From contig JAECUM010004951.1 of the NCBI GenBank assembly GCA_016617855.1, positions 62,001 through 126,000 on the forward strand: 64,000 nt of DNA. The letters are read 5' to 3'. The notes beneath the pieces are model-generated. The model saw nothing but the letters and a program-made list of their open reading frames with translations. It made no database searches and was not told where the DNA came from. This DNA comes from Megalonaias nervosa. Taxonomy: Eukaryota > Mollusca > Bivalvia > Unionida > Unionidae. Shown here in pieces: positions 1-10,960 of this stretch (its first letter is position 1; each line of letters starts with the position of its first letter). Position numbers and translations under genes: made by a program.

Positions 1-360
1 TCAATAAAAACAATGCACTCTTTATCAAAGGAAATCAGCACCATAACTATTTTCAACACGTTTTTTGTTTTCTAATTTCAAGGTGTTTGTTTTTCGTAAT
101 CATATCATTATATGTTTTTAGATGTTATCTAATGTTGTAAAGCGCTTAGAGCTTCTAAAGATTAGGCGCTATACAAACTCCTGATTATTATTATTATAAT
201 CCCAAATAAAATTGCCTAAGGTCGTTAGATTCGGATGTAGTCGGTTTTCCTTGCTTCTTTCTTTTGATGAATTGTTCAGTTTGATTGGATGAGTCCATTA
301 GCTTTGGCCATTTGACATGTTCATTACACTAATTCACGATTTTTTTTAACAAGACTGTTC
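1..360. other. AT-rich stretch with a short interspersed-repeat tail
   Basis: No coding sequence is seen. Positions about 132-198 carry a GCGCTTAGAGC...GGCGCTATACAAA segment followed by an ATT run. This form is common at the 3' tail of short retroposons in invertebrate genomes. The body of any such element would lie further left, and I cannot define it. Confidence 0.35.
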
Positions 361-660
361 AGCCAATTGAATTTTGGTTACAATGAACAAGCGCTCATTC
401 TGTGTAGAAAGTTCATGAAAGTAACACACACTCAAGGATTCAAAATTTGTTCAGTTGATTTACGTCTTCATTTTTGTTTCACCTCATGTTTAAAATGCCA
501 GGTCTTTGCTCTTTCAACGGTATCTGGCTTGAAAAAGAGAAATACAAGGAATGGCTGAAAAAGGATAAAACATGTAAACAAAAGGCATTTTGTACATTAT
601 GTAAAAAGATGATCAGCTTAGCTTCGATGGGAGAAGGAGCCGTTACAAGTCTTGCCAAAG

Positions 661-1094
661 GTAAGATGCAAATTAGTACACAATAACTACACACTTTTCA
701 TTTAGTGGCACAAAGATGCAGAAGTATAAACTGTTGGTAGTTTTGGGCAAAATAATGATAACTAATAACTCTTGTGATATAAAATAAGATATTGTTTAAT
801 TTTATGATTTGGGAGACATGGCAAATTGAAAAGAGGGCCCATTTAAATATACTTATACTGTCGGTTTATTGAACATGTTTGAGGTGTGAAAAAATCAGTT
901 TTTGAAAATTTTGTTCTACATAATAATGTTCCTTGGTTTAATATAGAAATGAAGGTTGAACATCTAATTTAATAAAATCAATAAACTAAGTGATATAATT
1001 GCTTTGATATGTGTCATCACTATTGACTTCTGATAAAATTCTTGGTTGATACTTGATAGTCTAGCAATGATAATTACTTTTGTTTTGTTTCTAG
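661..1094 (+). other. Probable intron 1 of the hAT-like pseudogene
   Basis: The donor GTAAGA follows SLAKG and the acceptor TTTCTAG precedes GYKHQ. Removing it keeps a single frame across the junction. Confidence 0.55.
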
Positions 1095-1958
1095 GATATA
1101 AGCACCAACAAAATAAAAATCTGCAAAACAAGTCACACCAGTAAGTGGATACTTTTTACAGCCAGCAGCAGATGGCATGATGAGTACAAAGCAGCCTACC
1201 AAATCAGCTCTAGCAACTTGTACTTTAAAGACTAATTTAAATACTTTTTGTACTAAATCTGAAGTACTACGGGCTGAAGTTCTCTGGACAATGAAATGTA
1301 TTCACAGCCACTACAGCCTGAACTCATGCAAAGGGCATCAACAATATTTTCAAAGCAATGTTTCCTGACAGTACGATTGCTGAACATTTTTCATGCAGTG
1401 AAAGCAAGGCAGCCTATCTTGGTATGTTTGGAATAGCTCCTTATTTTGCTAATCAGTTCTTGATGAAAGTGAGAGAGGCCAACTTGTATGTCCTTCTGTT
1501 TGATGAGACTCTGAACAAAGATATGCAGGAGAAGCAAATGGACTTGCATGTACAGATATGGGACTGCAACAAAATCAGCACATAATATATCACTTCTCAA
1601 TTTCTTGGTCATGCTTGTGCTGAAGGTCTGGTGGACAAGTTTGAGCCAATTTTGTCTGACCTAGGGTATAAGGGTCTTCCACAGCTGTCAATGGATGGAC
1701 CAGCAGTTAATTGAAATTGTATGACTTGTTGTAGTCTCATATTTCCCATTCAACACCCTTGAAAATGTTAGAAGTTGGTAGCTGTGGACTTCATGTTATG
1801 CATAATGCATTTCACAGTGGCTGTGCAGCAGTACCATGGGATTTGGAAACTCTTCTGAGCAGTGTGTACCACCTATACCATGATTCACCAGCAAGAAGAC
1901 AAGATTTCATGGACATTACAGGATCAACTGTATTTCCACTGAAGTATTGTAAACACAG

Positions 1959-2184
1959 GTATGAATTATTGTTTGGTTTACTAGATGTCTATTTATACAG
2001 TCTGTTTTACTTTTTTAATTCACTTTCATTTCAGAAAGTTTTTTAGTGTAACTTCCTTGGTATTAAAACAAAATTCAAGTTCTCATTTCTACCTTTGTTA
2101 TTTTTATTTCTTGTTTTATTTCAGTTATTATATTTTAATTCTTTTCTTTTTTAATCTAACTGAATATGATTTTCTTTGTTTCAG
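1959..2184 (+). other. Probable intron 2 of the hAT-like pseudogene
   Basis: Donor GTATGA and a T-rich acceptor ending TTTCAG. Splicing joins KYCKH-R to WLENVEPAERV in frame, as expected for the conserved block in this family. Confidence 0.6.
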
Positions 2185-3470
2185 GTGGCTTGAGAATGTT
2201 GAACCAGCGGAGAGGGTCATTTATTTTTTGCCCCATCTCACTGACTTTTGTTCAGCTGTGAAGAATAAAAAGATAACAGTGTGATTCTGGCAATAGTTAC
2301 AAAGAACTGCAGCTTAGCTTTAATCAAAGGATCCCCAACAGCATCAAGAACGTACTTAAAGGACTTGCAGGTTGGTACAACCCTTTTTGGAGGCTTATCA
2401 AACTGATAAACCTATGATTCCATGCCTTGCCACAGACCTAGGAGTTTTAGTGAAGGACCTCATGTCACGTTACAAGAAACCTGAAATCATGTCCAAGGCA
2501 AAGTCTGTGACAGCATTAGTGAGCATCAGGTTTGATAAGAAAGAGAATTTCCTTGATGCAGGAAAAGTTGGTTTTCAGCTTCATTAACATTGTTAAAGGC
2601 AGGAGCTTCAAACAGGGATAGATTTGCTTTCAGAACAGTGTGCAGAGACTTTATGATTGCAGTGGTAAAGAAGCTGCTTGAGAAATCACCTCTGAAATAT
2701 CCCTTGGTGAAAAACATGTCCTGTGCTGATCCTTGACTTATGCAATCAGAGTCAGATAAGGAAAAGGGACAAGCAAAACTCATAGGGTCCTCAGAATTAT
2801 GTGTGAGGCAGGAAGAGAAGTAGAGTCCTGATGTGATTTAATATTGACTCAGAATGGAAAATTAGTGGATGAAGTTGTCCACTTGGACAATCATCCCTTG
2901 AAATGCTTCAATACAACAGATGACAGCCTTGATGAAGTGTTTTATTCCGTTCTTTCCAAAAGAAAGGAATGTGTTGAACTTTGGAATGTTGTTGTCACAT
3001 GGGCAGGCAACAGTGAAGAGAGGATTTTCGGTCAACAAACAGGTATCTGTTGAGAACCTCAGCAGAGAAAGCCTCAGAGCTCAAAGGCTAATCATTGACA
3101 CAATGAGAAAAGCAGGTGGACATTTGGAAATCATCAGTAACAATGAAATGATGACATATGCTCCTCTGCAAGACATAAGTACCATGCCTATCTGGATAAG
3201 AAGAAAGCAGAGAAGGAGCATGAGGAGAAAATCAGAAAAGGAAAGAAATGGGAGTTAGCCATGGATGAAGTGGAAGAACTTAAAGCTAAAAAGCTGTGTC
3301 TCGAAGCTGACATTGCCAGCCTACATGCTTCTTCTGTTTAGAAGGCAGAAAAAGCAGAGTTAAAAGGACTCATTGTGCTTGTCACAGTCAAATGCTTTTT
3401 GAAGAGCAAAGGAAAAGATGACAGTGGTGGCTTCTCTTTCCAAAATGATGGAAGAGAAAAAACAGCAACT

Positions 3471-3798
3471 ATAATAATGCATTTAAAGCAGTGCTGATGT
3501 CTGTTAAGAGTACGGCTTATTTTGTATTAAATCTGATGCATAAGTTACATATTTCTGAAATAACAATGAATGTTAATCTATCTTCCAGATCATTATAAAG
3601 CAATGTTAGGAAATTAATTATAGTTTGAATTTCATCATTAAACAAAATTGTAGTATTTAGCATGCATTGTTTTATCATATAACATAACTTGTATTACAAA
3701 ATGGTATCGAAAATAGCTCTTGGAAATCTATGTTTGTTGTCTTTGAAAGTTTGGGAAAAGTTTTTGAATTTATCATTCACAATTCTGTATGAACCCTG
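3471..3798. other. AT-rich spacer, nothing recognised
   Basis: Between the end of the hAT-like remnant and the left LTR of the gypsy element I see no coding signal or repeat. Its last four bases (CCTG) are the target-site duplication of the LTR element. Confidence 0.5.
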
Positions 3799-4732
3799 TG
3801 TTACATATCGGCTCGTTTAAAGTAACATAAAGAAAAGAGTGAAGACAACAAGCTTTGTAAGTTTTAACAAAAATAATTTATTTCCCTAGAAAACACAGTG
3901 AAAAGGTGAAAATATAAAATAGGACTTACAATTTGCGAAGAAAATCCAAAATTGTCCTAAAATTGTGAAAAACACATAAGTCCTGTAAATAAACAGTTCT
4001 AATTGAAGTAGTCTGAATCTCAATTCCGTTCAAAGATGGTGGATGATGACGTCAGATGAAGGTTTTACACGAGTGTCCAGAATTTTCATTGTGAATCACA
4101 ATTTGTACTGTTCTGTTCCAATTTAGAATTAATTTCACTAAATGTCTTTGTCCAAAGCCAGTTATGTATAGTTCTCCAGGGAAAATAATTATTATTTAAA
4201 AGGTAGATGAAGTACAGCTGTCATCCATAACAAAACACATGTTGTTCTACAGTCGTTCTACAGACGTACAAACAAACAACTCTTTCCAGCACAAAAGAAT
4301 ACCTTCTTCTCAAGGTATTAGAAACTCTATAAGATGTTAAAATGTGACTCTCCCACTATTTCGCAGGTACCTGAGTATTTAAGGCGAACTAAAACGTCAT
4401 TTCATGTACACGCATGAAGAACACATGGCGATTTCGAAATCTCGCCATCGCAGTACAGAATGTCAACAATTATTATTAGAAATGACCGTGGTCACAACCA
4501 ATCATTTACATAGCTTTTGCCGACTGTTTACTTGAATCGACAAACCGACATGCAAAAATCGTGCTCACGCGAGTCATTTTTACGTTCTAAATAAACACAA
4601 TGTTTCTATCAAAATGTCAGACCCTGCGAACATAATCATCATCACAATAATAATTATATTTAATGATATAAAAATGAAATAAAAAGAATTCAAATTTTAA
4701 CACACATGTAATTAAACTACATGGTTGTAACA
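3799..4732 (-). repeat. 3' LTR of the gypsy-like element
   Basis: 934 bp, TG...CA ends with short inverted termini (TGTTAC/GTAACA). It pairs with 8837-9770 over its whole length and abuts the polypurine tract. Confidence 0.93.
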
Positions 4733-4741
4733 CTTTCCCCC
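4733..4741 (-). other. Polypurine tract of the gypsy-like element
   Basis: On the minus strand GGGGGAAAG lies directly against the TGTTAC start of the 3' LTR. This is the expected primer site for plus-strand DNA synthesis. It marks the end of the internal region only about 130 bp after the RNase H domain, so there is no room for a downstream integrase. Confidence 0.8.
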
Positions 4742-4872
4742 ATAAAGAAAAAAGAAAGATTTATGTAATAAAGCTTTCTTTTTTACCAGATGTAAATTAT
4801 ACATGAGGTAAAAAAAATTACATAAGAAGAACTCTTATGAATTATACAAAGGTGTATATGAAAATGATATTT

Positions 4873-6343
4873 CTATACACGGGAAAGTGCATCTGCAATT
4901 AAATTGTCTTTTCCTTTGATGTGCCTGATGTCAAGATTGTACTCTTTCAAAAATAAACTCCATCTCAGTAGTCTTTGATTTTTATTTTTCATCCTGTTGA
5001 TGAAAGTAAGGGGGTTGTGATCACTAAACACAACAACCGGAAAAGGAGCCGAGCTAATATAAACTTCAAAATGCTGTAATGCCAGTATTAAAGCCAAGCA
5101 TTCCTTCTCGATTGTTGAGTAGTTTCTTTGGTGTTGATTTAATTTCTTAGAGAAATAACACACTGGATGTTCTACACCATTTTTGTCATCTTGAAGCAAA
5201 ACTGCTCCAACCCCAACATCACTTGCATCCACAGATAGTTTGAATGGTTGACTTAAATCTGGAGCTGTTAAAACTGGTGCACTTTTAAGTATGGCCTTTA
5301 ACCTATCGAAAGCCTCTTGACATTTCTCAGTCCAAAGAAACTTGTTTTTCTTTCTCAACAAGTTTGTCAGAGGTTCAACAATATCAGAAAAATTAGAAAA
5401 AAATTTGCGATAGTACCCAGCCATACCTAAACATCGCATCAGCTGTTTTATACTGACAGGCACAGGAAATTCAGAAATAGCCTTGACCTTAACATCTATA
5501 GGTTTAACTTGACCATATCCCACAATATGTCCTAGAAAAGTAACACAAGCACGGCAGAACTCACTTTTAGATAAATTAATAATCAAATTTGCTTCAGTGA
5601 GTCTGTCAAAGTACTTCCGAATCATGGCTAGATGTTCTTTCCAGGTGTTGTTGTACATGATGACATCATCAATATAAGCATCACAATTGTCTAGACCAGA
5701 AGTAATCATATTCATAAGGCATTGAAAAGTACTTGGAGAACCCTTCATCCCAAATGGCATTACTTTATACTGGTAGAGTCCATCTGGAGTCACAAATGCC
5801 GAATTTTCTTTTGCTCTTTCCGTTAGTGGAATTTACCAAAATCCTTTCAGAAGATCGAACTTGGTGACGTATTTGGCATTTCCAATTTTGTCGATACAGT
5901 CATCGATTCTTGGCAATGGAAATGAATCAGTTTTTGTCACACTGTTCACCTTCCGATAATCCGTACACATTCGGAAAGTTTTATCCGGTTTCGGAACAAG
6001 AATGCACGGTGAACTCCAATCACTCTTACTGGGCTCTATAAAATCATTTTCCAGTAAATACTGAATCTCTTTTTTTAAGTATTCCAGTTTGAGAGGGTTC
6101 GTCCTGTATGGGTGTTGTTTCATGGGTTTTGAATCTACTATTTCAAAAATAGTGAAAAATTTTGTTTGTCCTTGTAGGTACATCTGGAAACAAGTGCTCA
6201 TATTCAGACAATAATTGTTTAAGTTCACGTTTTTCTTGTTGTTGTAAATGAGAAAGTTTCTGGTCTAGATTTTCCATAATTTCCGAATTCCAAAGATTTG
6301 TTGTTCCAAGATCAGTAGAATCCAACTGAATTCCTTTACTCAA
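4873..6343 (-). pseudogene. pol: Reverse transcriptase-RNase H region of the gypsy-like pol
   Basis: Copies the element RNA into DNA. From 6228 down to 4873 one frame carries RT then RNase H, broken by a single TAA at 5833-5835 within GFW-stop-IPLTERA, where the family normally has Gln. RT motifs visible: WSSPCILVPKPD, FRMCTDYRKVN, FPLPRIDDCID, KFDLLKGFW, MPFGMKGSPSTFQ and the catalytic YIDDVI. RNase H shows LSVDASDVGVGAVLLQ, IEKECLALILAL and VFSDHNPLTFI. The reading ends at IADALSRV. The preceding segment (6343-6143, EHLFPDVPTRT) is in another frame, so a frameshift lies near 6150-6180. Pol ends here, just before the polypurine tract. Confidence 0.93.
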
Positions 6344-6549
6344 ATCCTCAGTTGGTGGGACAGGTAGAACTAAATTAACTGCATGATTTACCTGGCTATC
6401 TCTTTCAAAATATTAGTACTCCATTAATTTACTTAGACCAGAGTACTAATATTATAATTTAACTCATTCATTTTCTTCTTTATTTTATAAGGCCATAAGA
6501 TGTAACTTGAAGAAAATTCTGCAGAATGAGCAAGAGAGAATGGACTCTA

Positions 6550-7130
6550 CTACAAAACTAGAAAATTCTCTCTAGTAAACTTCGGTGAAACCATAGTTTC
6601 ACTTTTAACTTGAACTGCTGAATGCCAAATTCAAGCATAACAAACTGGAACATACCAGACTTGAAGTTTGACCTTTGATCTGATTGGACAAATTTGAGAA
6701 GGCCAAATTGAGTAATATTCCTCAAAGGAATTACCTCTGGAAAACTTGTTGATGCACACTTGATGGTCAACAAATTTTGGTTGCCTGACTTGGTCTTTGG
6801 TTAGGGACCAACACAATCTACCATGAATCTACTGGATGGTTCGTCAAATGCAAGAATAGGTTGCAGATGAGCTTTAGGTATCTTTTGATTTGGTTTTCCT
6901 ACCATTTGACAAGTATGACAAGATCAACAAAATTTGCACACATCACTTTTAATTTTTGGCCAATAAAAGTGAGTCAAAATCTTGTGATAAGTTTTATTTA
7001 TTCCTAAATGACCAGCCAGAGGAGTTTCATGGGCCAAACTAAGTATTTCCTGTCTGTAAGGTTTCGGAACCACAATCTGATATTTTACTAACCATTCGTC
7101 ACTAGCAGGTACCTCGGGAGGTCTTCATTT
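6550..7130 (-). pseudogene. Integrase region of the gypsy-like pol, upstream of RT, degenerate
   Basis: Inserts the DNA copy into the host chromosome. On the minus strand the HHCC zinc-binding module is clear: HETPLAGHLG, then FYWPKIKSDV, then C-stop-SCHTCQ near 6915-6935. The core follows with VDCVGP (first Asp) and VQSDQRSNF (second Asp). Sequence between PLRN and the second Asp block is shortened. The expected final Glu region and C-terminal domain are missing before the RT lead-in at 6343, so the integrase has lost part of its length. At least three stops interrupt it. Its position between protease and RT is the unusual feature. Confidence 0.82.
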
Positions 7131-7862
7131 TCTCATTAGAACTCCACTTTTAATGAAGTAACAGACAGGTGCTTCAGTTGCTTCTTTTTCTCTAACAGCC
7201 CGCTGAAACAAACAGGAGATCTCAGGATCCTTCTCCTGTTCGACGACAAGTGATTGTCGTTTGTCACCCTGATCAGAAAAAAGAGAATGAGTATTCAAAA
7301 GAGAATCACTATGATCAATACCTTTTGATTGATCCAAATTAGAAGTGAAAGTAGCCTCATCAAAAGCCTGACCAATACATGTGTCAGCTAAAGGAATACA
7401 TTCCTTATCAAAATCATTCTCAAGAGCTTTCTTTGCCTTAGCTCTGGTAACTGCACAAGCTGGATATAGATCAGGGATTTCTTTTTCAATAGGATCAACT
7501 TTCTGATCCAAAGAAGGCTTGTCAGTTAAAAGTGGATTAACCACAACCTTGTCTCCAGCTAGATCATTGCCTAGCAACAAATGAATGCCCTCAACGGGTA
7601 AAGTAGACACTACACCGACTGTCACAGGTCCTGAAACTAAGTCTGATGACAAATGTACAGAATGGAGAGGAACATTAACAAAGCAGCACTCTACTCCCTG
7701 AATGAGAACACTCTCATTAGAACAGGACTTCAGAAAAAGGCAAAATACCTGAAACTAAAAGACTCTGAGAAGCTCCTGTATCCCTCAAAATTTTAATAGG
7801 GATAGGATTGGCCAAATCACCCAAGAGTGATATAGAACCCTTCGACATGAATGGTTCAAAAT
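7125..7862 (-). pseudogene. Aspartic protease and linker region of the gypsy-like element
   Basis: Cleaves the retrotransposon polyprotein. PIKILRDTGASQSLL at about 7755-7800 holds the catalytic D-T-G-A, and LLLGNDLAGDKVVV at about 7540-7578 is the matching distal flap-side motif. A frameshift near 7722 separates the two. The rest, down to 7125, is a charged linker leading to the integrase. Confidence 0.82.
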
Positions 7863-7876
7863 TCTACATAGCACAA

Positions 7877-8690
7877 TCAGACGGGTTTTTCAAACCCAAC
7901 AAATGTATTGTTTTCAATACATGACCATGACCTTGACCTTTTAGAAATAAGAGCATTTGGGATAGGTCTATCTTGATTCTGATGCCTATATTTCAGTTTG
8001 AAGCAATCAGAAATGACGTGTCCTTTTTTTCTTGCAATAGGTACACGTAGGAATAGACAAGGATTTTGAATCAAGTCTGTCAGAGGCTTGATTTTTAGAA
8101 TTTGTGCCAGATTGAGTTTTACTAGGAGTCGTATTTGATTGAAACACCTTTCTATAAGTAGACTGCTGAGTGAAAGATTTGCTTACCGCAGGAACTTTAT
8201 GAGTTAAGAAATACTTATCAGCAGCAACAGCAGCATTTTCCAAGGTTTTGACCTCATGATCTTCAGGGTGATTTTTGACATCACTAGAAATACAGTTTTT
8301 GAACTCTTCAAGTAATACCAGTTGTTTGAGTCTTTCATAATCATGTTCAGTTTTCTCAGACAAGCACCATCTCTTGAACAACTGTTCCTTTTCTCTAGCA
8401 AATTCAACATAAGTGTGTCTAGTTTCTTTTTTATAGTTTCTGAACTTTTGCCGATAAGCCTCAGGGATTAACTCGTAACCCTTCAAAATGCATTCCTTAA
8501 CTAAATCGTAATCAGAACTTTGCTGTACTGACAGGGATATATAGATATCTCTGGCCTTGCCATAAAGTACACTCTGCAATAATTGAGTCCAATACTCCCT
8601 TGGACATTTCGGATTCTCAGCAACTTTTTCAAAATGAAAAAGAAAACTCTCCATTTTTGACATTGTGGAAGAAAGCCTATTGTTTTCACT
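7877..8690 (-). pseudogene. gag: Gag of the gypsy-like element with CCHC zinc knuckle
   Basis: Forms the retrotransposon capsid. The main frame starts at MSKMESFLFHFEKVAE (8663) and continues through YWTQLLQSVLYGKA, YELIPEAYRQKFRNY and TYVEFAREKEQLFKRW. These helix-rich blocks match the capsid region of Gmr1-like gypsy elements, which is related to the vertebrate SCAN domain. The nucleic-acid-binding knuckle CTYCKKKGHVISDC (C-x2-C-x4-H-x4-C) falls at 8010-8060, exactly where a frameshift splits the gene. The downstream frame ends at 7877. The start codon choice is provisional because in-frame sequence continues slightly upstream. Confidence 0.82.
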
Positions 8691-8812
8691 AAGATTTCAA
8701 GTAAAATATGAAATAGAACTTGGGATTTAAACTAGGGGAATTTAAATTTCAGTTTTTAGCCAGATTCAGAAATCAGCCAAATTCATATATCAGCCAATTT
8801 CATATATCCCAA

Positions 8813-8826
8813 GGACGAGCAACCCA
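8813..8826 (-). other. Candidate primer-binding site of the gypsy-like element
   Basis: On the minus strand TGGGTTGCTCGTCC begins 10 nt inside the 5' LTR end. A TGG start fits pairing with a tRNA 3' CCA. I could not identify the tRNA. Confidence 0.4.
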
Positions 8827-8836
8827 ATTTTCTTTA

Positions 8837-9770
8837 TGTTACGTATCGGCTCGGTTAAAGTAACATAAAGAAAAGAGCGAAGACAACAAGCTTTGTAAGT
8901 TTTAACAAAAATAATTTATTTCCTTAGAAAACACGATGAAAAGGTGAAAATATAAAATAGGACTTACGATTTGCGAGGAAAATCCAAAAATTTGTCCTAA
9001 AATTGTGAAAAACACATAAGTCCTGTAAATAAACAGTTCTAATTGAAGTAGTCTGAATCTCAATTCCGTTCCAAGATGGCGGATGATGACGTCAGACGAA
9101 GGTTTTACACAAGTGTCCAGAATTTTCACTGAATCACAATTTGTACTGTTCTGTTCCAATTTAGAATTAATTTCACTAAATGTCTTTGTCTAAAGCCAGT
9201 TATGTATAGTTCTCCAGGGAAAATAATTATTATTTAAAAGGTAGATGAAGTACAGCTGTCATCCATAACAAAACACATGTTGTTCTACAGTCGTTCTACA
9301 GACGTACAAATGAACAACTCTTTCCAGCACAAAAGAGTACCTTCTTCTCAAGGTATTAGAAACTCTATAAGATGTTAAAATGTGACTCTCCCACTATTTC
9401 GCAGGTACCTGAGTATTTAAGGCGAACTAAAACGTCATTTCATGTACACGCATGAAGAACACATGGCGATTTCGAAATCTCGCCATCGCAGTACAGAATG
9501 TCAACAATTATTATTAGAAATGACCGTGGTCACAACCAATTATTTGCAAAGCTTTTGCCGACTGTTTACTTGAATCGACAAACCGACATGCAAAAATCGT
9601 GCTCACGCGAGTCATTTTTACGTTCTAAATAAACACAATGTTTCTATCAAAATGTCAGACCCTGCGAACATAATCATCATCACAATAATAATTATATTTA
9701 ATGATATAAAAATAAAATAAAAAGAATTCAAATTTTAACACACATGTAATTAAACTACATGGTCGTAACA
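8837..9770 (-). repeat. 5' LTR of the gypsy-like element
   Basis: 934 bp, same ends and same length as the other LTR. The promoter and polyadenylation signals of the element should lie here, but I did not assign them. Confidence 0.93.
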
Positions 9771-9776
9771 CCTGAT

Positions 9777-9897
9777 AAAGGCACCTAGGTCACTGTTATT
9801 AATAGAAGGTACCTATGTCACTGTTACCTGTAAAGGCACCTAGGTCACTGTTACCAATAGAAGACACCTAGGTCACTGTTACCAACAGACGGCACCT
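9777..9897. repeat. Short minisatellite, about 31-bp unit, four copies
   Basis: Repeats of GGCACCTAGGTCACTGTTACC separated by AATAGAA-like spacers. It starts immediately to the right of the LTR element. Confidence 0.8.
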
Positions 9898-10071
9898 TTG
9901 AAAAATTCTTAGGCCCTGTCATGAAAGGATCATTCACTTTTTCATTCTTTACAAACATAACAAATCCTGATCGCAGTGTGTGAATCCTTTGCGTCAAAAA
10001 AATGGCAGCAAAAGGTGTCAGATTTTTTGGACATGCATTTCTGATGCACAGATGTGTATAGAAGGAAAGAC

Positions 10072-10192
10072 TGTGTACATGGTGGCCAGTATAACTGTTG
10101 GAGGAAAAGCCTGGGAAAATCCCCAGGTAGAACCACCAACCAGTGAGAAACTACTGGCAGGCTTTTTCTCATACCATGCTGGGGGAGCTTGA
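10072..10192 (-). mobile_element. Fragment of SINE family 2 (body only)
   Basis: GGTGGCCAGTATAACTG...GGAGGAAAAGCC and AGAACCACCAACC match the body of the SINE at 39855-40108. The tRNA-like head is not present, so this is a partial copy. Confidence 0.6.
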
Positions 10193-10229
10193 GAAAGAAT
10201 TTCAGGTTCTATCAACAAATGCTTGTTCC

Positions 10230-10960
10230 ATTTAGTTTAATTTCTCTGAAAATGTTGTGTTAACTATCATGAAACTTCATGGGTTTATTCTTAGAGGGTA
10301 GTACTCACTGACGGCAAAAGTATAGCCATGAGGATGTACTTTTCATGCTCCAGCAATTACATTACTCTCTTGCATCTGGCTCTGTTTCCCTGTTGTTGTA
10401 TGCACAGATATGACATTTTTTCATGCTCTAGTGATTATGGTAGGTTTGTACATTTATCACAATTCCTTATAGACAGTTGTGCATACAGTCTTGAAATTTC
10501 ATGTAACTATATATTTATATTGGGGACATCAATTACCACAGTAACCTGCTTTTGTGGTCAGAAGGACCTGCAATTTCTTATTGCATTGACTGCAATGAAT
10601 GTGCATTATGCCAGAGCAGAACAGGCAAGATACAGCATTCCTTAAATTTCTTATTTTTAACACTACTGCCTTCTTCCAGCTTATGTGGTTTTATGTTACG
10701 AGTCCATTAGCACAAGTTTATTATTCTTACTCTTCTAAAACTATTGGAAGGAAAGTTTACACATTCATCCCAGGGCCTAGTTCAATCTGAATGAAAATGG
10801 TACCCCTCATACATCCAATATGGCCACTTCAGCAGCCATCTTTGAAATATTGTTATTGCTTCTTCTTATTGAATGATCATATCATTGTGGAGTTTTCACT
10901 AAAATACTATTTATGGATTGAAAAAAAAATGTGAATGATTATAACTTGATTATGTCGGAA
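10230..10960. repeat. Diverged satellite-like block (two repeat types)
   Basis: The first part repeats TTTCATGCTCCAG/CTAG...TTACAT...TCATGAAACTT units. The second part (10788-10930) has AAAATGGTACC...CCAATATGGCCAC...CCATCTTTGAAATATTG. The same two types occur in the same order at 50150-52620, so this is a smaller copy of one composite repeat. No protein or exon is supported here. Confidence 0.55.

Larger units (their letters stand above)
474..3470 (+). pseudogene. hAT-superfamily transposase-like gene, intron-containing, broken
   Basis: This resembles the hAT-type transposase-derived proteins that are multicopy in fish and invertebrate genomes (cut-and-paste DNA transposition, or a domesticated relative). 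Visible order: a Cys-x2-Cys start resembling a BED-like zinc finger (FCTLCKK, near 588-610); a middle region with MFPDSTIAEHF, FDETLNKDMQEKQMDLH, SCGLHVMHNAFHSG and HDSPARRQDF; then AYQTDKPMIPCLATDLG. The end, near 2990-3100, has LSHGQATVKRGFSVNKQ, the usual C-terminal hAT dimerisation segment. A lysine/glutamate-rich tail runs to about 3450. Two introns fit GT..AG rules and keep frame: 661-1094 and 1959-2184. The gene is interrupted by stops (for example near 1583 and 2282) and by several frameshifts. No terminal inverted repeats were found, so it could be an old transposon or a dead cellular copy. Family call fairly firm; exact boundaries are not. Confidence 0.72.
3799..9770 (-). mobile_element. 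Ty3/gypsy-like LTR retrotransposon, integrase upstream of RT (Gmr1-like order)
   Basis: A full-length element of 5972 bp on the minus strand. Two direct 934-bp LTRs begin TGTTAC and end GTAACA. By eye they differ by roughly 23 substitutions and two small indels, about 97.5% identity. A 4-bp target duplication, CCTG, flanks it (3795-3798 and 9771-9774). Reading the minus strand the domains are gag with a CCHC knuckle, aspartic protease (RDTGAS), integrase zinc-binding and core, then RT (YIDD) and RNase H (ending DALSR), then a purine tract next to the 3' LTR. Standard Ty3/gypsy elements have integrase last. The order here matches the Gmr1-like group of Ty3/gypsy elements described by Goodwin and Poulter. 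Frameshifts, stops and a shortened integrase show the copy is dead. It lies outside the recognised DOP1 exons, upstream of the first. Confidence 0.9.

Noticed and set aside
3799..9770. Whether the LTR element is an endogenous retrovirus
   Set aside because: No envelope-like reading frame exists. The polypurine tract follows RNase H directly, so it is a retrotransposon.
10328..10645. Open frame of 105 codons on the + strand upstream of the first DOP1 exon
   Set aside because: Lies within the satellite-like block shared with 50150-50530, and shows no similarity to DOP1.
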